Assembly (NCBI GenBank): GCA_965370045.1
Contig: CBDUSI010000156.1
Location: 1-8,231, forward strand
Reading direction: 5' to 3'
From: CAZONU01 sp965370045
GTDB taxonomy: Bacteria > Planctomycetota > SZUA-567 > JAKLDR01
Length of the DNA: 8,231 nucleotides
The first letter of the stretch is position 1; each line of letters starts with the position of its first letter. This document shows, piece by piece, positions 1 through 4,732 of the stretch. The notes below the pieces were generated by a model. That model was not told the DNA's origin. It did no database searches and saw only the letters and a program-made list of their open reading frames with translations. A program made the translations under genes and the position numbers.

Positions 1-11
1 ATCTGAACCAT
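1..11 (-). CDS. possible first codons of the next gene in the iron-sulfur operon (cut by window edge)
   Basis: An ATG at 11..9 opens a frame (M V Q ...) that runs off the left edge. GGAG at 20..17 lies 5 nt upstream, a good Shine-Dalgarno spacing, and the ATG is about 40 nt after the stop of the 4Fe-4S protein gene on the same strand. In HydB-type operons the gene after the beta subunit usually encodes an FAD/NAD(P)-binding gamma subunit, but three codons cannot show that here. The call rests only on the ribosome-binding site and position. Confidence 0.3.
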
Positions 12-51
12 TCTGGCTCCAATCACGGCTGCCCCATTTTTCAACGGCCTG

Positions 52-1074
52 CTAGGCCCCCTCCAGGCTCTTGATGACTTTTCGCAAGTCAATCTTGCCC
101 GGGCATCCGGTGATGCACCGGCCGCAGCCCGAGCAGGACTCGAAGCCGAAGGCGTCCACGAAGTAGTCGAACTTGTGCAGCCAGCGGTTGCGGAAGCGCT
201 TGACCAGGTCAGCCCGCGGTGAACCGCCGCCGGCCATCAGATGATAGCCGCCGTAGATGCAGGCATCCCAGGCCTTGGCCCGCTGGCCGCCGCCCTCCGG
301 CCTGGGGGAATCGTGCAGCAGGAAGCAGTAGCAGGTCGGACAGGCGAAGAGGCAGGCCCCGCACTCCACGCAGGTGGAAACCCCCTCCCGCCACTGGGCC
401 TCACGGCCCTGGCGGCCAACCAACTCCTTGCGGCCGGCCTCGGTGCGGTGCTCCTCGTTGACCTGCTCCAGGCGCTTGCGGGCCGCCGCCCGGGCCGCGT
501 CCCGCTGGCTCAGCTTGTCGGCGGGGGCGTCCGAGAACGAGGCGGCGTGCTCCCGGACCATCTTCTCGCCCTTCTCGGAGCCGGCCTCGACTACATGGCC
601 GCCCTCCACCTCGGCGAGGGCCAGGTCGAAACCCTCCTCCGGCCAGGGCTCGCCGCCGAGCAGAGAGCAGCCGCAGGTGTCGGCCGGCTCGGGGCAGTCG
701 GCGGCGATAATGACGGTGTTCTTCCGCTTGGAGAGGTAGAACTCGTCCTTTACGTCGCCCTCGCCGAAGACCGCGTCGTAGGTCTTCAGCGCCACCAGGT
801 CGCAGGCTTTGGCCCCGACGATGACCCGGGCGGGCGCGCTGGGCGAGAAGTCCTCTTTCGCCGGATAGCTGCCCACGTTCTCCTGGGCGGGAAAGAAGAA
901 CCCCTTGGCGGGGTGGTCCACCCGCACTGCGGTGGTCCTGTACTCCCCCTCGGCGGGAAGCTTCTGCCAGGCGGTCCGGTCGCCGACGACCTTGGGAACG
1001 AATACCTCCGCCGAGGAGGCCAACACCAAAAGCAGTCTGTCGAGATTTGCGGTGGTGATGAGTTGAGGGTTCAA
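52..1074 (-). CDS. HydB-like 4Fe-4S dicluster protein (electron-transfer beta subunit of a NiFe hydrogenase or sulfite reductase type complex)
   Basis: A cytoplasmic 340-residue electron-transfer protein. Two ferredoxin-type [4Fe-4S] motifs lie near the C-terminus: C235-x2-C238-x2-C241-x3-C245-P and C314-x2-C317-x2-C320-x3-C324-P. Extra cysteines follow the first motif (C248, C250). The N-terminal half has the segment typical of hydrogenase beta subunits (HydB of sulfhydrogenase) and anaerobic sulfite reductase subunit A: GAKACDLVALKTYD (C91), then DEFYLSKRKNT, then C127, C134 and C136 before LLGGEP. Residues about 165-230 are charged and helical. No signal peptide or membrane segment is seen. 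The start is a TTG preceded by GGGAGG at 1089..1084 with 9 nt spacing; no better ATG or GTG exists nearby. The catalytic and flavin subunits expected for such a complex are not in view and should lie beyond the left edge. The exact complex (group 3 NiFe hydrogenase, AsrABC or another oxidoreductase) cannot be decided from this subunit alone. Confidence 0.8.
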   Translation of the reverse strand: MNPQLITTANLDRLLLVLASSAEVFVPKVVGDRTAWQKLPAEGEYRTTAVRVDHPAKGFFFPAQENVGSYPAKEDFSPSAPARVIVGAKACDLVALKTYDAVFGEGDVKDEFYLSKRKNTVIIAADCPEPADTCGCSLLGGEPWPEEGFDLALAEVEGGHVVEAGSEKGEKMVREHAASFSDAPADKLSQRDAARAAARKRLEQVNEEHRTEAGRKELVGRQGREAQWREGVSTCVECGACLFACPTCYCFLLHDSPRPEGGGQRAKAWDACIYGGYHLMAGGGSPRADLVKRFRNRWLHKFDYFVDAFGFESCSGCGRCITGCPGKIDLRKVIKSLEGA

Positions 1075-1083
1075 CTCAGACCG

Positions 1084-1089
1084 CCTCCC
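1084..1089 (-). promoter_or_regulatory. ribosome binding site deciding a TTG start
   Basis: GGGAGG on the minus strand, 9 nt before the TTG at 1074..1072. It is the main reason for accepting the TTG as start of the iron-sulfur protein gene. Confidence 0.55.
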
Positions 1090-1176
1090 GCGAAGCTGTG
1101 CTCACCTGGTGCTGTAACCTCGGCGACTCCATACACTATGCGATGGCCTCAGCTTTTTGCAAGAACCTTTTCTTTT

Positions 1177-1186
1177 CCATATATGG
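1177..1186. promoter_or_regulatory. perfect 10-bp palindrome in the divergent intergenic region (possible operator)
   Basis: CCATATATGG reads the same on both strands and lies in the AT-rich middle of the 214-nt region between the divergent iron-sulfur gene and nadD. A second palindrome, TTGCAA at 1157-1162, lies 14 nt to its left. TTGCAA and TATATG (1180-1185) are 17 nt apart on the plus strand, so this could also be a weak distal promoter toward nadD. No regulator gene is nearby. Function is inferred from position only. Confidence 0.25.
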
Positions 1187-1250
1187 CGGCCCCTCGCTTG
1201 TGGCCGTTTCCGGGAGTGCGGGACCTTCCCCTGCCGGTCCGCGCGCGGGA

Positions 1251-1278
1251 TTGACGCGACCCCGCGGGCTGCTAGAAT
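1251..1278 (+). promoter_or_regulatory. sigma-70-type promoter of nadD
   Basis: TTGACG at 1251-1256 (5 of 6 consensus) and TAGAAT at 1273-1278 (5 of 6) are separated by 16 nt. A transcription start about 7 nt after the -10 box would fall near 1285, only about 4 nt before the nadD ATG at 1289. The resulting mRNA would have almost no 5' leader, and no Shine-Dalgarno sequence is visible there. Confidence 0.65.
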
Positions 1279-1288
1279 CGAAGCGATC

Positions 1289-1906
1289 ATGGCGCGCAAG
1301 CTGCGAATCGGGATTCTGGGAGGGAGCTTCGACCCCATTCACGTGGGGCACGTCTCCATTGCACGGCAGGTTGCCGACCGGTTAGACCTCGACGAGCTGA
1401 TCCTGGTACCCGCCGGCCGGCCGCCGCACAAGACCCCGGGGGAACTGGCCCCCGCCGCCGACCGCCTGGCGATGGCCCGCCTGGCGGTCCGGGGCCTGGG
1501 CCGCCTCTCGGTCTCGGACGTCGAGGTCCGCCGGGAAGGGCCCAGCTACACCATAGACACGGTGCGGGAGCTGCGCGAGTCTCTGGGCCCGGCGCACGAC
1601 TGTTTCTTCGTAATTGGCGCGGACACCGTCGCCGAACTGCCCTCCTGGCACCGCGCGGAGGAGCTCGTCGCCGAGATGCAGTTCGCCATCGTCCAGCGCC
1701 CGGGTCACGAGGCGGACTTCGCCCCCGTCAAGCAGACTCTCGGTCCTGAAGCCGCCGCTCTGCTGCGCCGCGGGGTCGTGGAGATCGAGCCCTGTGACGT
1801 CTCTTCCACGCGAGTGAGAGAACTCGTCGCCGCCGGCGGAAACATAAGCGGGCTGGTCCACGCCGACGTGGCCGCGTATATCACGGCCAACGAGCTGTAT
1901 CGCTAG
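1289..1906 (+). CDS. nadD: nicotinate-nucleotide adenylyltransferase
   Basis: Converts nicotinate mononucleotide and ATP to nicotinate adenine dinucleotide and pyrophosphate, the penultimate step of NAD synthesis in the cytoplasm. The 205-residue product has the full set of family motifs: the nucleotidyltransferase signature GGSFDPIHVGH at 11-21, PAGRPPHK at 41-48 (substrate loop), SYTIDT at 86-91, GAD at 110-112 with W120 downstream, the C-terminal VSSTRVR at 171-177 that holds ATP phosphates, and the closing V-x2-YI-x2-N-x-LY at 194-204. The length is normal for NadD. An in-frame extension upstream to 1157 is open, but it would overlap the promoter and its residues are unlike NadD, so the ATG at 1289 is chosen; it leaves M-A-R-K-L-R-I directly before the first beta strand. 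The gene stands alone: it is divergent from the iron-sulfur gene and convergent with the permease gene. Confidence 0.95.
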   Translation: MARKLRIGILGGSFDPIHVGHVSIARQVADRLDLDELILVPAGRPPHKTPGELAPAADRLAMARLAVRGLGRLSVSDVEVRREGPSYTIDTVRELRESLGPAHDCFFVIGADTVAELPSWHRAEELVAEMQFAIVQRPGHEADFAPVKQTLGPEAAALLRRGVVEIEPCDVSSTRVRELVAAGGNISGLVHADVAAYITANELYR

Positions 1907-1928
1907 GGGGCGTCGGGGGCAGCGCCCC
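1907..1928. terminator. hairpin between convergent stop codons (possible bidirectional terminator)
   Basis: GGGGCG at 1907-1912 pairs perfectly with CGCCCC at 1923-1928 around a 10-nt loop. An alternative fold GGGGC/GCCCC (1916-1920 with 1924-1928) is also possible. The hairpin fills the whole 21-nt gap between the nadD stop (1904-1906) and the permease stop (1930..1928). No T-tract follows on either strand, so it is not a classical intrinsic terminator. Confidence 0.35.
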
Positions 1929-2734
1929 TACCTGCCGCGCAACAGCAGATGATCCATCCGGCGAGCGGAGTAAGCCATGATCCGCATGGGCAAGAACACG
2001 TTCACCAGGGCTATCCAGCCGCCGGCAAGCGCGATCACAAGCAGAACCAGTGCGGCTATCGCCCCCCCCGAAGGCCCCTCTTGCCCAAGCGCGGCCGTCA
2101 TCATCGTAAAGCCCAGCACCACCATCACGACCACGCCGACGACCCCCACCACCACGGAGGCCGCCAGGGCCGCAGCCAGCAACAGCAAGTAGGTTGTCAA
2201 TCGGGTACGGCTCTGGAGAACGAACAGCACCCCGAAGGCGCCGCTGGTGAAGCTCTGGCCCAGGAGGAAGATTCCCGCCACCAAACCGGCCCCGGCGGCC
2301 CAGCCTGCGGCGGCGATCGGATCCTCGGTCATCCCGCCCGAGTAGATTCGCAGCCAGACCCACAGGGCGGTAATCAGCGGGCAGAGCAGGCATACCCACA
2401 GCATGGGCCGCAGTCGCGCGAGCAGCTTGGCCCACAATATCCTCCGGCGAGCCGTCGACGTGAGCAGCAGTGAATCCAGCGTGTTCCGGTCGAACTCGTA
2501 GAGCAGGCCCTCAGCCACCAGCACGCCGGGAATGGCCACTATGGTCACCCAGCCCAGGCAGCACACGTGCGAGAGCAGGACCATGAGCACACCCAGCAAC
2601 AGCCCCACCCGATTGTGCCGACGGGCCCGCTTGACTTCATGCCGGTAGAAGGGATCGCGCAGCGTCGCGCGAATCTCCGCGAAGAGGCCCCGGCGCGCGC
2701 CGCGAGGCCTCCGGCGCCGGCCGGGCGCCATCAT
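1928..2734 (-). CDS. ABC-2-type transporter permease-like membrane protein
   Basis: A 268-residue inner-membrane protein. A basic cytoplasmic N-terminus (about 45 residues, many Arg) leads into roughly six hydrophobic helices: two close together after RRHNRVG, one around MLWVCLLCPLITALWVW, two in the AAAGWAAGAGLVAGIF to VVVMVVLGF stretch, and a last one before LPMRIMAY. Between helices 2 and 3 is EFDRNTLDSLLLTSTARRRI followed by LWAKLLA, which matches the 'ER..TLE.LL.TP.SR..I..GK' coupling region of ABC-2 permeases (NosY/GldF-like). That is the main basis for the call. The ATG at 2734 starts 52 nt after the dapF stop, so it is probably co-transcribed with dapF. The ATG lacks a clear ribosome site. 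A TTG at 2779..2777, with GGAG 10 nt upstream, would add 15 residues and is a real alternative. The frame is also open upstream into dapF, which is a codon shadow. No ATP-binding partner is in the window; the substrate is unknown. Confidence 0.6.
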   Translation of the reverse strand: MMAPGRRRRPRGARRGLFAEIRATLRDPFYRHEVKRARRHNRVGLLLGVLMVLLSHVCCLGWVTIVAIPGVLVAEGLLYEFDRNTLDSLLLTSTARRRILWAKLLARLRPMLWVCLLCPLITALWVWLRIYSGGMTEDPIAAAGWAAGAGLVAGIFLLGQSFTSGAFGVLFVLQSRTRLTTYLLLLAAALAASVVVGVVGVVVMVVLGFTMMTAALGQEGPSGGAIAALVLLVIALAGGWIALVNVFLPMRIMAYSARRMDHLLLRGR

Positions 2735-2786
2735 CGCTGGCTTGGGTCGGTCGTCGGGAGTCGGATAGGCGGCGGGCAAGCCCGGG

Positions 2787-3599
2787 CTACTCCGGCCAGT
2801 CGAGTTCCCCGCGGTAGGCGGTCTCCGCCGGGCCCTCCAGCCGCAGCTCCGAGAACTCGCCGTCCCCGGCGCTGAAGTGGATGCGCAGCCGCCCGCCCTC
2901 GACCTCCACGTCCACCGGAGAAGGCAGTTGCCACAGCCCGTGGGCCACCAGCGCCGCGGCCGAGGCCCCCGTCCCGCAGGCCAGGGTCTCACCCTCCACG
3001 CCGCGTTCATAGGTGCGGATGGTGATTCCCGAACCCCTGCGGCTCATGAAATTGACGTTGGCTCCGGCGGGCAGGAAGGACTGGTGGTAGCGGATGGCCC
3101 GGCCCAGAGAGGTCACCTCCACCTCCTGCGGGTCCTTTACGGGCACCACCGCGTGAGGCACGCCCGTGGACACGAACCAGAGGTCCAGCCGCTTCCCGGC
3201 CACCGCGATGCTGCGCTCTTCCGGCGCCGTTGGCTCGGGCATGTCGATGATCGCGCCGAGCTCGGTGATCCGCGCGCCAACCGGACCGGCGCCGGTGGCG
3301 AAGCGCATCTCCTCACCGGCCGCGCCGATGGCGTGCGCGAAGACGGCGATGCAGCGCGCGCCGTTGCCGCACATCTCCGCCTCGGAGCCGTCGGCGTTGA
3401 GGTAGCGCATGCGGAAGTCCAAGCCGGCCTCCGGGGGCGGCTCGACCAGCAGCACCCCGTCGGCGCCCACCGCGGTGCGCCGCGGGCAGAAGCGCGCCGC
3501 GAACTCGGACAGCTGCGACTCGGGCACCGCGCCATCGCGATTGTCGGCCACGATGAAGTCGTTGCCGGTGCCATTCATCTTCCAGAACTTGAGCGACAA
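2787..3599 (-). CDS. dapF: diaminopimelate epimerase
   Basis: Interconverts LL- and meso-diaminopimelate in the cytoplasm, giving the direct precursor of lysine and of meso-DAP peptidoglycan. The 270-residue product has the normal length and both catalytic cysteines: C77 in EMCGNGARC and C208 in ETLACGTGASA. Other family marks are KMNGTGNDF at 7-15, AVGADGVL at 43-50, the N68-A-D-G-S-E substrate strand, GVPHAV at 146-151, N181-V-N and TYERGVEGET at 196-205. The start is TTG at 3599..3597: GGAGGT at 3611..3606 lies exactly 6 nt upstream, and the resulting M-S-L-K-F-W-K-M fits the usual DapF N-terminus. A TTG six codons further upstream is in frame but has no ribosome site. A TATAAT box lies about 40 nt upstream of the start. 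The permease gene follows 52 nt after the stop and probably shares the transcript. Confidence 0.95.
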   Translation of the reverse strand: MSLKFWKMNGTGNDFIVADNRDGAVPESQLSEFAARFCPRRTAVGADGVLLVEPPPEAGLDFRMRYLNADGSEAEMCGNGARCIAVFAHAIGAAGEEMRFATGAGPVGARITELGAIIDMPEPTAPEERSIAVAGKRLDLWFVSTGVPHAVVPVKDPQEVEVTSLGRAIRYHQSFLPAGANVNFMSRRGSGITIRTYERGVEGETLACGTGASAAALVAHGLWQLPSPVDVEVEGGRLRIHFSAGDGEFSELRLEGPAETAYRGELDWPE

Positions 3600-3605
3600 G
3601 GATAC

Positions 3606-3611
3606 ACCTCC
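3606..3611 (-). promoter_or_regulatory. ribosome binding site deciding the dapF TTG start
   Basis: GGAGGT on the minus strand, 6 nt before TTG at 3599. It is the strongest ribosome site in the window and rules out the upstream TTG at 3617, which would place it inside the coding region. Confidence 0.75.
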
Positions 3612-3636
3612 GTCCAATGGGGTTTAGCCCTGGTTC

Positions 3637-3642
3637 ATTATA
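3637..3642 (-). promoter_or_regulatory. perfect -10 box (TATAAT) of the probable dapF promoter
   Basis: TATAAT on the minus strand in an otherwise very GC-rich gap. Transcription would start near 3630, giving a leader of about 30 nt that contains the GGAGGT site. The hexamer 17 nt upstream (TGGCGC at 3665..3660) matches the -35 consensus poorly, so the promoter may be weak or depend on an activator or another sigma factor. Confidence 0.45.
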
Positions 3643-3684
3643 ACCGCCGGTCCGCCCCGGCGCCACCGCCGTGGCCGCGAATCT

Positions 3685-3702
3685 CCGGCCCGCGCGGCCC
3701 GG
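3685..3702 (-). terminator. GC-rich hairpin after the LysM gene (possible terminator)
   Basis: An 18-nt near-perfect palindrome (CCGG-g-CCG...CGG-g-CCGG on the minus strand, one G-G mismatch) begins 2 nt after the stop codon of the LysM gene and ends before the dapF promoter. No T-tract follows, so it would be a weak intrinsic terminator or a 3'-end stabiliser. Confidence 0.3.
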
Positions 3703-3704
3703 CC

Positions 3705-4592
3705 TCAGCGCGCCGGGATATTGAGCTTCTGACCGATCTTCAGGCGGTTGGGGTCGATCCCCGGGTTGAGGTCGAGTATCTCCGTGTAGCGCATCCCCGC
3801 GCCGAGGTACTTCTTGGCCAGCTTGTAGGGGCTGTCGCCGCGGACCACGGTATGCACCCGCACGCCAGCCGGCGCAGCGGCCGGGGCCGCGGCGGGACTG
3901 GTCGAAACCGGGCCCGCCGCACGGCCGGGGATGGTCAACTTGGTGCCCACCTTGAGCCGATCGAAGTTCACCCCGGGGTTGGCCTTGACTATCTTCAGGT
4001 AGTGCTTCCCGCTGCCGTAGAAGCGCTTGGCCAGCTTCCAGGCGCTGTCGTTGGCCTGCACCGTGTAGGGAAAGTCGCTGCCCGCAGCCGGAGCGGCCGC
4101 GGGAGTGGCGGTCGGTGTCGCCGCCGGTGCCGGAGTCGAAGCGCCCGACGGTCCCGCCCATCCGCCGACCGTCTCGTCCTCCGCGCCCGTCTTCGCGCTC
4201 TCGATTCCGGAGCCGGCCGCCGGACTGCCCTTGCTGCTCTCAGTCAGGCTCGGAGGCCCGCTGGGCGCGCTCAGGGGCCACTCGTCGGCGCCCGACGACG
4301 ACGCGCCGCCCGCCTCCGCCAGCGAGCCGCCGGCACTTTCCTCGTCGGCGGCGCTGTCGTCCGCAGAGTCTTCCGACCCGGTCCCGGTCGTCAGGCGATC
4401 CATGGCGCCGCCACCCCCGGCGGTTGAGTCGGCGGTATCGACCGCTTCTCCGCCGCCCTCCGCGGGACCGGCGGCGTCGGGGATCTTCACATCCCGCACG
4501 TCCCGCTTCTGCAAGGCTTTACCGATCAAGAGGGCGCTCAGCAGCACCGCAACCAGGATAATGCCCAAACCGATCTTGGCGTCTTTTTTCAT
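3705..4592 (-). CDS. membrane-anchored protein with two C-terminal LysM domains
   Basis: A 295-residue envelope protein that probably binds peptidoglycan. A short MKKDAK start and a hydrophobic helix at about 7-27 make an N-terminal membrane anchor; there is no cleavage-type signal or lipobox. Residues about 40-172 are low-complexity: an acidic Ser/Gly/Ala part (68-105) followed by a Pro/Ala/Thr linker (152-170), which should span the periplasm as a disordered tether. Two LysM domains follow, at about 175-223 (PYTVQANDSAWKLAKRFYGS ... NPGVNFDRLKVGTKLTIPG) and 246-294 (HTVVRGDSPYKLAKKYLG ... NPGIDPNRLKIGQKLNIP), separated by a second Ala/Pro linker. There is no catalytic domain, so the role may be structural or to tether partners to the wall. 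The ATG at 4592 has GGGAG 11 nt upstream, slightly long. It lies between secDF and dapF, separated from secDF by a 140-nt gap. Confidence 0.8.
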   Translation of the reverse strand: MKKDAKIGLGIILVAVLLSALLIGKALQKRDVRDVKIPDAAGPAEGGGEAVDTADSTAGGGGAMDRLTTGTGSEDSADDSAADEESAGGSLAEAGGASSSGADEWPLSAPSGPPSLTESSKGSPAAGSGIESAKTGAEDETVGGWAGPSGASTPAPAATPTATPAAAPAAGSDFPYTVQANDSAWKLAKRFYGSGKHYLKIVKANPGVNFDRLKVGTKLTIPGRAAGPVSTSPAAAPAAAPAGVRVHTVVRGDSPYKLAKKYLGAGMRYTEILDLNPGIDPNRLKIGQKLNIPAR

Positions 4593-4628
4593 GACTCAGG
4601 GAACTCCCGCGCGCTCAGCTACGCGCAT

Positions 4629-4638
4629 CCCCCCCCCC
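4629..4638. repeat. homopolymer run of ten C (G on the coding strand) upstream of the LysM gene
   Basis: Ten consecutive C residues on the plus strand, 36 nt before the LysM start codon, in the untranslated region. Such tracts are prone to slippage. No clear -10/-35 pair spans it, so an effect on expression is only conjecture. Confidence 0.6.
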
Positions 4639-4661
4639 TGCCCGTGTAGTTTGATGTAGCG

Positions 4662-4686
4662 GCAGGGCCATCTTCGAAGGCCCTGC
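4662..4686 (-). terminator. perfect 8-bp hairpin after secDF (possible terminator)
   Basis: GCAGGGCC and GGCCCTGC pair perfectly around a 9-nt loop containing TTCGAA. It lies 46 nt after the secDF stop and about 70 nt before the LysM start. On the minus strand it is followed by GCTACATC, without a T-run; on the plus strand it is followed by a moderately T/C-rich stretch. It is likely a transcript end or attenuation structure, but not a classical terminator. Confidence 0.45.
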
Positions 4687-4732
4687 TGTCCTCTATTCTC
4701 CTTCGTCACCCCTCCACCGAGACTTTAGCCCC

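Noticed and set aside
241..1254. A 337-codon plus-strand open frame opposite the iron-sulfur gene
   Set aside because: The opposite strand encodes two clear [4Fe-4S] motifs; the plus-strand product shows no recognisable motif and runs into the intergenic region.
1157..1288. A 44-codon N-terminal extension of nadD
   Set aside because: It would lie over the promoter and the -10 box, and its residues do not resemble NadD; the nucleotidyltransferase signature sits at the usual distance from the ATG at 1289.
2735..3010. Extension of the permease upstream into dapF
   Set aside because: The extra residues are Arg/Pro/Gly/Trp-rich and come from the overlapping dapF codons; the membrane protein starts at 2734 or, less likely, at TTG 2779.
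3313..4161. A 282-codon minus-strand open frame overlapping dapF and the LysM gene in another frame
   Set aside because: It crosses the intergenic promoter and ribosome site of dapF and is Arg/Gly/Gln-rich, without similarity that I recognise.
2877..4427. A 516-codon plus-strand open frame across dapF and the LysM gene
   Set aside because: It spans two well-supported genes and the gap between them on the other strand, and has low-complexity Arg/Ala/Gly composition.
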